From a virus, in IMG/VR virus record IMGVR_UViG_3300018033_000002, positions 1 to 39,285 of that record: a stretch of DNA of 39,285 bases; one strand, 5' to 3'. This document shows, in pieces, positions 19,049 to 27,681 of this stretch. Position numbers and translations under genes: made by a program. Within the stretch, counting starts at the first letter, position 1. Each line of letters starts with the position of its first letter. The notes below the pieces were generated by a model, which searched no databases, was not told the origin of the DNA, and saw only the letters and a program-made list of their open reading frames with translations.

Positions 19049-19077
19049 TTGACATAAATTAAAAAAATTTGTTTACT
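19049..19077 (+). promoter_or_regulatory. Putative promoter of the morphogenesis operon
   Basis: TTGACA (19049-19054), a 17-base A/T-rich spacer and TTTACT (19072-19077) precede the portal gene by 45 bases. A TATAGT follows at about 19086. It lies downstream of the terminator at 18940-18976, so it probably gives the structural genes their own transcript. Confidence 0.55.
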
Positions 19078-19121
19078 GCGGTTTTATAGTAAGACTTATT
19101 TTAATTTCATCAAGGTCAAGA

Positions 19122-21098
19122 ATGGCAACAGATTACGATATAGTTTCTGACTTTACTCAGGACTATAATCGCTCATACATGCTGCTTAATACCTATTATG
19201 CCGAAGCCTACCGTGATGTCGGGTACTACCTCGGCAATCAATGGAGCCTTGACCAGCTGAAATATTTGGGAGACGAACGAAGAAACGCTTTCACATTCAA
19301 CAAGATTCGCAAAACGATTGATATGGTCGGCGGTTTCTTGAATGCGAATGAAAATGCTTCGATCGCGGTTCCATATGAAAACAGTTCAGAGCAGACTGCC
19401 GAACAGCTTACAGAGCTTCTGAGACATGCGTTGCAGCCGAAAGGTTATGCGGCGATGAGAAAAGCTCGGCACAATGCTCTAGTTTCCGGTGTATGCTGGG
19501 TTAGCCCCTGGATCGATTACAGGCAGGATTATGTCAATGGCAGGATTAATTATCATGTTGATAATTGGAATGACGTTATCTGGGACCCGTTCAGCGTGCA
19601 GCATTCGCTTGAGGATTGCACCTTTGTGGCCCGTAGAAAGTACCTGAGCAAGGATGTGATTAAATCCTTGGTTCCCGGATGCGAGAGAGAGATCGACGCA
19701 ATGGGATATGGTAATAGGGATGAGAAATTCACCTATGAGCCTTATGCCCGGCAATGGGGTCTTCAGGAACTTTTGGCTTATAATGAATACTGGAAACAAC
19801 GATACAAGAAGGGTTGGTTGCTCGTAGATAAGGTTACGGGTGAACAGAAACCTTGGAAAGGTGACAAGAGACGCTTGCAGATGATGCAGGAATTGTTTCC
19901 TAATATTGCGGTAATCGAGGGTTATTATAAGACAGTCGATTATAACATTATCGTCGAAAACAGGCTCTTATATAGTGGTGAAGATCCTTGGGGCATCGGA
20001 GAGTACCCTTTTGTCCCCTTCTATTGCGTATTTGACGGTTCATACGATCTATTCCAGTGGAAGATACAGAGTCTCGTCAGACTGCTCCGTGACCCGCAGG
20101 AAGAGTACAATATGCGGAAGAGTAAACTTCTGGATATCGTGGACAGTCAAATTGGCAGTGGTTGGAAAGCAAAATCAGGTGCAGTTTCTAACCCCAAAGC
20201 TTTATTCCAGACTGGTCAAGGCAAAGTCGTATTCTTTAACCCAGGATTTGAACTAGATGATGCACAAAGGATTGATGCGCCTAATATCCCTGAGTCTTTG
20301 TTTGCTCTACAGGAAAGCTTTGATGCTGATATCAAAGATATGGTGGACCTTGGGACTCTAGGTGCAGTTGATACGGATCGCATGAGCGCGATGCTCTTCA
20401 AGATGAAGCAAAGCATGGCGACGATGCAACTCGGTCCAATTGTGGAGAATTTCAAGACGGCTCAATATCATCTTAGCAAGAAAGTCTTAAAGATGATTCA
20501 GAACTATACTCCAGAGAAAGTCGGAAGAATCATTAAGAGTGAGCCGACACCTGAGTTCTACAACAAAACATTCCTTGAGTATGACATTGACATTGTTGAA
20601 CAGGTCATGACTGATACTCAGAAACAGAATGCATTTATGCAGGCCTGGGCGATGAAGCAAGGTGGTGCTATAGTTCCAGATGAGTTGCTTTGGGAGCTAT
20701 CTCCATATCCGATTCAGAAGAAATTCATGGAGAAGATTCAACAGCAAGCCGAAGCGGCCGAGGAACAAGCAAAACAGGATCAGGAAGACAAACAGCAAGT
20801 CAACGAGCTATTGCAAGCAAAGGCTTTTACAGACATTGCACTTGGCGAAGAAAGACTAAGCAGAATCAAATACGACGCGGCATTGAGCGAAGAAAGACTC
20901 GCAGCCGCACAGGAAGAGAGGTCAAGAGGTGTTCTGGATGAAGTGCGTGCAGCTAAAGAGTTCCAAGAAATGGACATTGGCAACGCTGAAAAGATTCTTA
21001 ATATCATTAGGGGTATTGAAGAAGAACAAAGATTAAAAGCAGCCGACACGGTAGTACCGCAGCCAGCTGTTAAAGCAAAAACTGGAGCCAAGGCATGA
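19122..21098 (+). CDS. Portal protein, P22-like (658 aa)
   Basis: MATDYDIVSDFTQDYNRSYM, then YLGNQWSLDQLKYLGDERRN and FNKIRKTIDMVGGFLNANEN, is the typical N-terminal region of P22-type portals (bulky head, Q-W, R-N-A-F-T-F-N-K). Middle and C-terminal parts contain QWKIQSLVRLLRDPQEEYNMR and a long charged coiled coil from about residue 545 (KIQQQAEAAEEQAKQDQEDK), matching the barrel region. The dodecameric portal is the DNA gate of the capsid. Length is close to P22 gp1 (725 residues). Confidence 0.88.
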   Translation: MATDYDIVSDFTQDYNRSYMLLNTYYAEAYRDVGYYLGNQWSLDQLKYLGDERRNAFTFNKIRKTIDMVGGFLNANENASIAVPYENSSEQTAEQLTELLRHALQPKGYAAMRKARHNALVSGVCWVSPWIDYRQDYVNGRINYHVDNWNDVIWDPFSVQHSLEDCTFVARRKYLSKDVIKSLVPGCEREIDAMGYGNRDEKFTYEPYARQWGLQELLAYNEYWKQRYKKGWLLVDKVTGEQKPWKGDKRRLQMMQELFPNIAVIEGYYKTVDYNIIVENRLLYSGEDPWGIGEYPFVPFYCVFDGSYDLFQWKIQSLVRLLRDPQEEYNMRKSKLLDIVDSQIGSGWKAKSGAVSNPKALFQTGQGKVVFFNPGFELDDAQRIDAPNIPESLFALQESFDADIKDMVDLGTLGAVDTDRMSAMLFKMKQSMATMQLGPIVENFKTAQYHLSKKVLKMIQNYTPEKVGRIIKSEPTPEFYNKTFLEYDIDIVEQVMTDTQKQNAFMQAWAMKQGGAIVPDELLWELSPYPIQKKFMEKIQQQAEAAEEQAKQDQEDKQQVNELLQAKAFTDIALGEERLSRIKYDAALSEERLAAAQEERSRGVLDEVRAAKEFQEMDIGNAEKILNIIRGIEEEQRLKAADTVVPQPAVKAKTGAKA

Positions 21099-21379
21099 AT
21101 AATGATGGATGGGGGCAGGTCGGAGCTGGACAAAGCGATATGGGCCTGGCAGGAGAAGATCTGCAACATAAATCACAAAAAGATAAGAAACCTAAACGCG
21201 AACCTGAATATGAACCCGATGTTGTGCATAGAACCGAGCGACAGCAAGGTAATGGTGGCGGACCAATGCGAGAACAGATGGACGCAGAGCTGGCCCGACA
21301 CAACGAAGCTGGGGCGCTAACAAGGAAGCATTTAGAGGATCATTATAAAAGACCTTTTGATAGTCAGTACAGGAGTTAA
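21095..21379 (+). CDS. Small hydrophilic protein (94 aa)
   Basis: ATG 21095 overlaps the portal stop as ATGA. MNNDGWGQVGAGQSDMGLAG is followed by Lys/Glu-rich sequence (KSQKDKKPKREPEYEPDVV) and a helix RRxEQMDAELARHN. Likely disordered. It opens a run of eight small genes between portal and scaffold, whose products could be minor capsid or assembly factors. Confidence 0.5.
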   Translation: MNNDGWGQVGAGQSDMGLAGEDLQHKSQKDKKPKREPEYEPDVVHRTERQQGNGGGPMREQMDAELARHNEAGALTRKHLEDHYKRPFDSQYRS

Positions 21380-21380
21380 T

Positions 21381-21584
21381 ATGTTTAGTGGTTTTGATGC
21401 TTATCAGTTAGATGAATTTGAGCCGTCAGCATGTCAACAGCTTGATACTGTGGGTATGCAGCCGCATGCACGGGAATATCTTGAGAGAGAAATGACTTGC
21501 ATGAGAAGCTATCGCAAATTTGAATGTATAGACAGTCAAACGATTGATTACCCAGAGGGGATCCAATTTACAGGGAAACCATGA
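21381..21584 (+). CDS. Hypothetical protein (67 aa)
   Basis: AGGAG precedes ATG 21381, favoured over ATG 21357. MFSGFDAYQLDEFEPSACQQ continues with MQPHAREYLEREMTCMRSYR. Contains three Cys. Its stop overlaps the next start as ATGA. No family is recognised. Confidence 0.5.
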   Translation: MFSGFDAYQLDEFEPSACQQLDTVGMQPHAREYLEREMTCMRSYRKFECIDSQTIDYPEGIQFTGKP

Positions 21585-21730
21585 GTATAAGTGAGCAGAA
21601 GAAAATAGCGAAAGCCAACGAGAAATGGTTAAAGAAAGACCCGACTCCGAAAAGTAAGAAATATCTAAGAAACAGTAACTTCAATAAGGTTACGAAAAGA
21701 TTGTCAAGATCTGAAATGAGGGACGTATGA
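21581..21730 (+). CDS. Small basic protein (49 aa)
   Basis: ATGA overlap with the previous gene and again with the next (21727). MSISEQKKIAKANEKWLKKD, then PTPKSKKYLRNSNFNKVTKR, is strongly basic throughout and likely helical or disordered. The chain of four-base overlaps on both sides supports translation. Possibly DNA- or capsid-associated. Confidence 0.5.
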   Translation: MSISEQKKIAKANEKWLKKDPTPKSKKYLRNSNFNKVTKRLSRSEMRDV

Positions 21731-21942
21731 CAGCAAGTTTGTACCAGGGAGAAAGCATGTACACTCCGGCAGTGGGGCAAGAAATGCGAGGAAGACTCCC
21801 TGGTCCAATTCCAGCATTGAAGCAAGGATCTGAAGGTCCGGTCATGAGCGACATGCAAGTCATGATGGAAAATGAAAGAAAGCAACATGAAGATCAATAC
21901 AAGTATGCCAATGGACATAATGATCATGGTATGGGGCAATAA
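21727..21942 (+). CDS. Hypothetical protein (71 aa)
   Basis: MTASLYQGESMYTPAVGQEM, then RGRLPGPIPALKQGSEGPVM and a Met/His-rich end (NGHNDHGMGQ). Polar and probably flexible. It ends with TAATG into the next gene. No family is recognised. Confidence 0.45.
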   Translation: MTASLYQGESMYTPAVGQEMRGRLPGPIPALKQGSEGPVMSDMQVMMENERKQHEDQYKYANGHNDHGMGQ

Positions 21943-22334
21943 TGGTTGGAGACAACGGAAAGTCAGCTTACAACACCTTAAAGCAACAACCAGGTCAGGT
22001 AAATAAGTATGCTCCAAGCTTCCATCCCTTACCTGGGGAATATGCACAACTTCAACTTGCAGGAAAGTCGCCGAGCGCTGCCCTGGCTAAATCCGGCGGT
22101 CACGAAAATAGTACACCTTATGGAGAGAGTTATTTCTCCACCCCAGGACAGCCGCAGGGTCAAAAGGGTTCAACGGAAATTCAAAGGGCAATAGCCGCGG
22201 AGAAACAGCAGCATGAGTATTGGGAAGAATGGCAAGGAGTCGCGCCGGGCAAACCTGTTTACGAAGATCCGAGGGCTTTTCAAAATACGTTACTCCCGAC
22301 CGCTCGTTTCGGGACAGATGGAAGAGGATATTAA
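21942..22334 (+). CDS. Hypothetical protein (130 aa)
   Basis: MVGDNGKSAYNTLKQQPGQV, then FHPLPGEYAQLQLAGKSPSA and a Gln/Lys-rich section (STEIQRAIAAEKQQHEYWEEW). Pro/Gly/Gln-rich with no strong secondary structure; its end LLPTARFGTDGRGY is Arg/Gly-rich. It could be a minor capsid or scaffold-associated protein. Confidence 0.5.
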   Translation: MVGDNGKSAYNTLKQQPGQVNKYAPSFHPLPGEYAQLQLAGKSPSAALAKSGGHENSTPYGESYFSTPGQPQGQKGSTEIQRAIAAEKQQHEYWEEWQGVAPGKPVYEDPRAFQNTLLPTARFGTDGRGY

Positions 22335-22336
22335 GG

Positions 22337-22450
22337 ATGAAACGAAAGAAGACAGCACTGGAAAAAGCTCGCAGTCAGCTCAAGAAAGCTGAGCATGTGA
22401 ATACCCCTCTTAGCATTAAGAGGAAGTTAAAAGGTCCGAAAGAAAAATAG
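22337..22450 (+). CDS. Small basic protein (37 aa)
   Basis: ATG 22337 lies next to the preceding stop with AAGGATG context. MKRKKTALEKARSQLKKAEH and then NTPLSIKRKLKGPKEK: nearly one in three residues is Lys or Arg. Too short to assign; the tight packing in the small-gene cluster supports it. Confidence 0.4.
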   Translation: MKRKKTALEKARSQLKKAEHVNTPLSIKRKLKGPKEK

Positions 22451-22459
22451 GAGCTTAAT

Positions 22460-22705
22460 ATGAAAGAGAATCCTTCAGGCCGACAAGGCGGATTCGAATC
22501 CATGGAGCATTACAATACTCGCGAACCGATGGTTAGTCATCAATCTGAGACTACGCCTGAATCAGTCGCGATGAATTGGAAGTCCGGTGTTTTCGAAATG
22601 AAGATGGAAGCTATGGATGAAGCTTATGGCTTAGCAGGAAAGCGTGGCTGTGAGAAATCAGATGGCATGGCCCATTCTCAATTTAGAGAGTATCCCTGGG
22701 CATAA
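22460..22705 (+). CDS. Hypothetical protein (81 aa)
   Basis: AGGAG lies about nine bases before ATG 22460. MKENPSGRQGGFESMEHYNT, then REPMVSHQSETTPESVAMNW and a Met/Glu-rich helix (EMKMEAMDEAYGLAGKRG). No family is recognised. Confidence 0.45.
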   Translation: MKENPSGRQGGFESMEHYNTREPMVSHQSETTPESVAMNWKSGVFEMKMEAMDEAYGLAGKRGCEKSDGMAHSQFREYPWA

Positions 22706-22706
22706 C

Positions 22707-23117
22707 ATGGAAACTACTCTAATAGGAACAAAACGAGACTCCCGAATGCAGGAAATGGGTGAGACGAGGGAACCGATGGCAAGAGATTGCTGGTCGGATG
22801 CCAATCGTTTAGCCGACTTGTACGCAGCTCATTTTAAACATGATTTCTGGGTACTCTATGCAGCCAAGCCGCATGTCTATAAACAAAACGCATGTGTCGC
22901 CGGATGGGAAGTAATAGCTAAACGCCCTCCAGCAGCTATGGTAGGAGTTCTGGTTTTTAAATGGATACATAAAGATAAACGGTTAGTTGTTGAGCCGGAT
23001 CTATGCTTGCCTTATGACGTGCCGATAAGTGAATCGGAGATGTCAAAGCAGAGTGAGGATTTCACTCCAACAATGGCCGATGCGGCTAAGAAATCAGGAT
23101 CCATTTTATTAGCCTAA
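22707..23117 (+). CDS. Hypothetical protein (136 aa)
   Basis: ATG 22707 is one base after the previous stop. The middle looks globular: RLADLYAAHFKHDFWVLYAA, then GWEVIAKRPPAAMVGVLVFKW, a strand-turn-strand. Largest and most structured of the small genes between portal and scaffold, so perhaps a head-associated enzyme or decoration factor. No motif is recognised. Confidence 0.5.
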   Translation: METTLIGTKRDSRMQEMGETREPMARDCWSDANRLADLYAAHFKHDFWVLYAAKPHVYKQNACVAGWEVIAKRPPAAMVGVLVFKWIHKDKRLVVEPDLCLPYDVPISESEMSKQSEDFTPTMADAAKKSGSILLA

Positions 23118-23197
23118 TTTTTTTGCTTCAAATGACAAGTATTTATTTGAATGCGGGCGTAACAAGATCTGTCGCCGAGATCAATAGGAAGCAATGA

Positions 23198-23950
23198 ATG
23201 AATGAATTAGATATGTCCAGGCCAGGTCTAGAGTTATTTCCTGAGCCACAGGTCGCGCAGCCTTATAACTCATATCAAGACGTAAATCAGGGTCAATTCG
23301 TCGATGATCCGCTAAATACGGGCGTAAAATCTCCCTTTGATGACGCCGGTCAGGGCCAAATGTCCGATAAGGAATTAAACTTTAAGGCATTAAGAGAAGA
23401 GACAGCCAAGTTGAAAGAAGAGAGGGAGTACTGGAAAGGCCAAGCCGAAGCATATTCCAAGTACCCCCAAAGGCCAGAGCCAGCTGCCGATACCGATCAA
23501 GACATGACAAAACTTGATTGGTCAGAAGCAGGCGATGTTAAGAAAGCCTGGGAAGCATTACACCAAGAGAACCTCGCGCTACGTCGAGAAGTACGGGATC
23601 AATTGGCTGCCACACAGACTAAAGCTCAACATCAGGACTGGAACAACATGGTTACTCAGCATGTACCGCAGTTAACAAGTCAGAACCCGATATTCGCCGA
23701 GATGATCAATAATGCAAGCAATCCTTATGAAGCAGCATACCTCCTGGCACAATTAAATGCAAAAGCAACTCAACCTAGTCAGCCCCAAACGTCTGATTAT
23801 GGCCAACGTGCTATGCAGAATGCGCAGAAGCCGCAAACGCTTAACAGCGTAGGTGGTGGCGGGGGAAACCTTAGCGCATCCGATTATTATGCCAATATGA
23901 GCGATGATGATTTCATGAAAATTGCTTCAAGGAATCTGGCGAATATCTAA
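23198..23950 (+). CDS. Scaffolding protein (250 aa)
   Basis: It immediately precedes the major capsid gene. The N-terminus is Gln/Pro-rich. A central coiled coil follows (ALREETAKLKEEREYWKGQA), then a helical part with QENLALRREVRDQLAATQ. It ends with SASDYYANMSDDDFMKIASR, matching scaffold C-termini that bind the capsid protein. There is no visible protease motif. AGGAAG lies before ATG 23198; ATG 23194 only gives three codons. Role by position and sequence character. Confidence 0.75.
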   Translation: MNELDMSRPGLELFPEPQVAQPYNSYQDVNQGQFVDDPLNTGVKSPFDDAGQGQMSDKELNFKALREETAKLKEEREYWKGQAEAYSKYPQRPEPAADTDQDMTKLDWSEAGDVKKAWEALHQENLALRREVRDQLAATQTKAQHQDWNNMVTQHVPQLTSQNPIFAEMINNASNPYEAAYLLAQLNAKATQPSQPQTSDYGQRAMQNAQKPQTLNSVGGGGGNLSASDYYANMSDDDFMKIASRNLANI

Positions 23951-23964
23951 CCGCAAGGTGAGAT

Positions 23965-24918
23965 ATGCCAATTACCACAACCGCCCAAGTACCTCCAGAA
24001 GTCAGAACGTATTTTGACAGACTTCTGTTGACCTTGGCACGTCCATACTTTATCTACGACATGTTTGCGCAGCGTAGAACTATTCCTCTTAACTCTGGCG
24101 ATCAAATGATCTTCAGACGTTATGCGACATTGAATGCCGCTACAGTGCCTATTCAAGACGGCACAACTCCTCCAGGAGATAGCTTAGCGGTCACAGACTT
24201 CTCAACTCAGATCAAATGGTACGGCAACTTCGTTGTTATTACCGATCAGGTTCAGTTCACAGTTCAAGATAGAGTGCTTAATGAAAGTACAAGAGTGCTC
24301 TCATTGCAGCTAGGATTGACTTTGGACACCCTAATCAGAAATATGATGGTCGCAACGGCCAGTAGTATTTCTTGCCAATTCGGGGGAAATGGAGATACGC
24401 CGACTCAGATCACAACCGAGGATATAAAAACGGCTGTGAGAGCATTGAGACTGGGAAATGCCCGCTTGATGACAAAGCCAATCCCTGGTGAAAACCGCTT
24501 TGCGACATCGCCTGTACGTAGCTCCTATTGGGGATTCATGGATGTAACCATCCAGAATGACCTAGAAGCGTGTGCAGACTTCTTGTCGGCTGCAAATTAT
24601 CCGAACCCTATGGATGTGCTTGAGGCCGAATGGGGGTCCACAAACAACGTGAGATGGTTATTGTCTACAAATGGTGCTAACAGTGGTACGTCGAACCTAG
24701 GCGCACCAATCTGGCAGAACATCATCCTCGGACAGGAGTCTTACGGTGTAGTTAAACTTGGATCGAAAGAAGCCGAGTTTATCGTGAAGCCATTAGGTTC
24801 AGCCGGAACTGCGGACCCATTAAACCAAAGAGGCTCAGTAGGTTACAAGTATCCATTTGCAACACGCCTCCTGAATGATAATTGGATCACAAGACTATTG
24901 TCGACCCAATTCTTTTAA
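23965..24918 (+). CDS. Major capsid protein, N4-gp56 family (317 aa)
   Basis: MPITTTAQVPPEVRTYFDRL, then FAQRRTIPLNSGDQMIFRRY, ATLNAATVPIQDGTTPPGDS and LSLQLGLTLDTLIRNMM give the N4-gp56-type HK97-fold pattern (P...GDT..FRRY..L…T.P...G.TPPG). Expected to form the icosahedral shell. Length is close to the family. It is preceded by the scaffold and followed by the decoration-type gene with AGGAGG. Confidence 0.9.
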   Translation: MPITTTAQVPPEVRTYFDRLLLTLARPYFIYDMFAQRRTIPLNSGDQMIFRRYATLNAATVPIQDGTTPPGDSLAVTDFSTQIKWYGNFVVITDQVQFTVQDRVLNESTRVLSLQLGLTLDTLIRNMMVATASSISCQFGGNGDTPTQITTEDIKTAVRALRLGNARLMTKPIPGENRFATSPVRSSYWGFMDVTIQNDLEACADFLSAANYPNPMDVLEAEWGSTNNVRWLLSTNGANSGTSNLGAPIWQNIILGQESYGVVKLGSKEAEFIVKPLGSAGTADPLNQRGSVGYKYPFATRLLNDNWITRLLSTQFF

Positions 24919-24937
24919 CCAATAGGAGGAATTTAAG

Positions 24938-25651
24938 ATGCAATATAGAAACGGACAATTCATCAGCACAGGAGCCGCAGTCACTTTGATGCTCGGTTTC
25001 GTGCCTGATAAGATTCAGATTTATAACTATACGGTTCTGTCAGCTGATTCAGCTACTCCAGCCGTTGGTTATTCATTATGGATTAATAATGTCGTTCCGA
25101 GCGCTAACGCTTTGATTGATACTTATACATCCGGGGCACCTGTCACGACTCTACTCACATCTAATGGTGTGACTCCGATCGTTCTAGGAGCCGACTGGCA
25201 AAATACACAGTACGTGATTACTGGCGTATCCAAAGCCAATCCAGGTGTCGTAACAGTTTCTTCTGCAACTCCAACCAACACAATTGCGTTGGAAAATGGA
25301 ATGACTGTAACGATTTCCAACGTAGTCGGAATGACTCAGCTGAACACGAATCGCTACATTGTGGCAAACGTTTCAGGTGCGACATTCTCGCTCTATGATC
25401 TGTTCGGACATCCAGTTAACACAACCGCATTCGGTACTTATGTATCTGGCGGTATCGTTAACCAGATCTCTTATCCGCCAACAGCCCCAGTTCTTAACTC
25501 TTTGACTGGCCAGGTAATCACCCCAGGTCAGCCAGCAGGTCTCCAATATGACATTGGATACGAAGGAGTCATTCTGGGTAGTGGAGTCGTAGGAGCCAAC
25601 ACCAACGTAATGTGGTGGGAAGCATTCTACTCAACCCCAACTGGTTGGTAA
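24938..25651 (+). CDS. Capsid decoration protein with FCCH/Ig-like domain (237 aa)
   Basis: AGGAGG precedes ATG. The protein is beta-rich with a central section ENGMTVTISNVVGMTQLNTN, then RYIVANVSGATFSLYDLFG and TYVSGGIV. This I(S/T)xVxGMxxLNxxxYxVxxxxxxTFxL pattern is known as the ubiquitin-activating E1 FCCH-like domain in phage proteins and is Ig-like in fold. Sitting directly behind the capsid gene, it is likely a surface decoration or cementing protein. Confidence 0.65.
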   Translation: MQYRNGQFISTGAAVTLMLGFVPDKIQIYNYTVLSADSATPAVGYSLWINNVVPSANALIDTYTSGAPVTTLLTSNGVTPIVLGADWQNTQYVITGVSKANPGVVTVSSATPTNTIALENGMTVTISNVVGMTQLNTNRYIVANVSGATFSLYDLFGHPVNTTAFGTYVSGGIVNQISYPPTAPVLNSLTGQVITPGQPAGLQYDIGYEGVILGSGVVGANTNVMWWEAFYSTPTGW

Positions 25652-25690
25652 TAATAACGTTACGAGGGAGCCTTAATCGGCTCCTTCGCA

Positions 25691-25709
25691 ATGTAAATCC
25701 GCTTTACAT
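25691..25709 (+). repeat. 19-base hairpin repeat, copy 2
   Basis: Identical to 1443-1461: ATGTAAATCCGCTTTACAT, with 7-bp arms and a 5-base loop. It sits just before AGGAAA and ATG 25719. Position directly ahead of a ribosome site is the same as in copy 1. Confidence 0.75.
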
Positions 25710-25718
25710 AGGAAAATT

Positions 25719-26114
25719 ATGGTATTAACAGCATCAAAACCTAAGAAAATCCCAGTCGAAGAACTTAAAGAAAAACATCTGGAAGGTCCGGCTCAGGAAA
25801 CTCAGGAAGAAATCGCGAAGGCTTTACAGCAAGGGGAAGTTGTTATTGCAACATCCAAGCCTAAGTTCGAAAGAATTACCTTCAGAAATCAGCGAGATCC
25901 GGGTCATATGCTTGAGTTTCATTATTCAAGCAAAAGCAGCCCGTTCAAGATGTATAAGCTTGTCGATGGCCAACAATATGATCTGCCGCTTGAAGTCATC
26001 AGAAACCTAGAATCATGCCGCGAAAACATCGAAAAATATCGAAGAAACGCGGATGGGATTCCAGAAATCTATATCGCAGGTTATAGGACACACTTTGTAT
26101 GTGAGAGGGTCTAA
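25719..26114 (+). CDS. Hypothetical head-region protein (131 aa)
   Basis: The N-terminus is a charged helix (KKIPVEELKEKHLEGPAQET), followed by a strand-rich part FERITFRNQRDPGHMLEFHY, SPFKMYKLVDGQQYDLPLEV and a final YIAGYRTHFVCERV. The layout of a mainly beta domain between capsid and adaptor genes would suit a head-completion or vertex protein. The stop overlaps the next start as TAATG. Confidence 0.5.
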   Translation: MVLTASKPKKIPVEELKEKHLEGPAQETQEEIAKALQQGEVVIATSKPKFERITFRNQRDPGHMLEFHYSSKSSPFKMYKLVDGQQYDLPLEVIRNLESCRENIEKYRRNADGIPEIYIAGYRTHFVCERV

Positions 26115-27055
26115 TGGTATTTACCGCGCCGACATGGGATTTGCAGACGATTCTAGGTGAATTTCGGTCGATTACGGGTTTACCTGATGTGTCAATGTAC
26201 ACTGATCAGCAATGTTCTAATTTAATAAATTATTTCTATCAATATGTATTGCCCAAGGAGCTTAAAATCTCCTGGGGCTATACTTTCTATCAATTCTTCA
26301 CTCAACCTAATGTCGATCAATATCTAGCTCCATCCACGTTTCAAACTTTCAATCCTTCTGTATGGGCCGATGGATGGCCTTTGGTATGGTACACGGATCC
26401 AGATACCTTCTATCAAGACTATCCTCAACAAGTTAATAAAGTAACGGTCGGTACTGCGACTGGATTAAACGCATTTTCATTTAATTTTACTTATTTTCCT
26501 GTCTTACCAAGGAGTATGTATGTCACAGATGGCACTCAGATCGCGCAGGACAATGGAATCGGAGGATTTGTTAATCCTCTTAATGCTAACGCTCCTCTAC
26601 TTGGCACAATTGATTATGCAACAGGTACCGTAGATAGCCTTGAGTTTCCCGCAATTCCTGATGTAGGTTTGACTATCACGGCTACCGCTCAAACATATGT
26701 TCCTTCTCGTCCTAGAGGAATCTTATTCTTCCCTCAAACACCGCTTCCGAATGCAACTCCTGCTTCATTGGCAGCCGTTGAAATGTTCGTGATTCGTCCT
26801 GTTCCGGGAGAAGTTCACCTAATCAAGATGCAAGGTATCTCACTTCCGCAGCCGTTACTCAATTATACCGATGTCCCATTCCGACCAGATCTAGGCCCAT
26901 TAATTGCTCTTGGGGCAGCTTTGCATCGATTCAAATTATTCAATCAAATGGATCAATACAATCAATACGTTCCCGAATACACACGCTTCAAGGATGTATG
27001 TATGCAGGATACCTATGAAGAGATGCTGTACAACAGATCCATATCTAAATTCTAG
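26114..27055 (+). CDS. Probable head-to-tail adaptor (313 aa)
   Basis: The first 50 residues (LQTILGEFRSITGLPDVSMY and NLINYFYQYVLPKEL) match the short helical start seen in podovirus adaptor proteins. A beta-rich central domain follows, and the C-terminus is helical (LIALGAALHRFKLFNQMDQY). Between capsid genes and nozzle this position is that of P22 gp4 or T7 gp11 type connectors. The family is inferred from order and secondary structure. Confidence 0.55.
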   Translation: MVFTAPTWDLQTILGEFRSITGLPDVSMYTDQQCSNLINYFYQYVLPKELKISWGYTFYQFFTQPNVDQYLAPSTFQTFNPSVWADGWPLVWYTDPDTFYQDYPQQVNKVTVGTATGLNAFSFNFTYFPVLPRSMYVTDGTQIAQDNGIGGFVNPLNANAPLLGTIDYATGTVDSLEFPAIPDVGLTITATAQTYVPSRPRGILFFPQTPLPNATPASLAAVEMFVIRPVPGEVHLIKMQGISLPQPLLNYTDVPFRPDLGPLIALGAALHRFKLFNQMDQYNQYVPEYTRFKDVCMQDTYEEMLYNRSISKF

Positions 27056-27063
27056 GAGAAGTC

Positions 27064-27681
27064 ATGCCATATACCCCTAACGTTCCTCAAGCTAATGAGC
27101 AGATCGCGGATACTCAGGTTCCTATTTTGCAGAACTTTGAATACATTCAAACTACTATGCAAGTCGAGCATCAATGGAATGGTGGACCGAATGTAACCCC
27201 AACTCCCGATGGAACGCATTTGCAGGTTTCTATGCCTGCTCAAGCCAGCCCTTCTGTATTGCCTGCTGGAATAAGTGGAATTTTTTATACCACACTTTCA
27301 GCTACTCCACCTGCCGGATATCCAAGGTTTTTTGACGGCACTACGAGATGGCATTTCTCAAGAGGAAAATCAACGGCGATGCTGACTTATAGCGGTGTCG
27401 TAACTGTTCCTTTTCCCTTAACAGCGCCCTTGATACTTATGGAGGTTCCGAAATTTAGTGCTGGATCGATCTATGTTTGGGTCAATGCCAATACTTACAC
27501 AGTGGGTAAATGGGTATCTGGAAATTCAACCGTTACATATCTTCAATTGTTCCAATCTTCTCCTCCTCCAATCACAAATGTTATTGTGATAACTGGAACA
27601 GGTTTAAGTCTTCAAGTAGCTACTTTAACATCACCTACGCCTGATACCAATTGGGTTATCAATGTAAACGATCCTATATGA
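27064..27681 (+). CDS. Tail knob/fibre-like protein (205 aa)
   Basis: MPYTPNVPQANEQIADTQVP, then ILQNFEYIQTTMQVEHQWNG and GTHLQVSMP follow a pattern common at the N-terminus of podovirus tail proteins (IPQA…T…N…D/EH…GxHxxVxMP). The rest is beta-rich with PPPITNVIVITGTGL near the end. It overlaps the nozzle start as ATGA. Probably part of the tail hub or a short fibre. Confidence 0.65.
   Translation: MPYTPNVPQANEQIADTQVPILQNFEYIQTTMQVEHQWNGGPNVTPTPDGTHLQVSMPAQASPSVLPAGISGIFYTTLSATPPAGYPRFFDGTTRWHFSRGKSTAMLTYSGVVTVPFPLTAPLILMEVPKFSAGSIYVWVNANTYTVGKWVSGNSTVTYLQLFQSSPPPITNVIVITGTGLSLQVATLTSPTPDTNWVINVNDPI

Noticed and set aside
21568-22047. Leftward frame of 159 codons, hydrophobic
   Set aside because: Runs opposite four overlapping rightward small genes with good starts; its hydrophobicity mirrors their Lys/Glu-rich codons.
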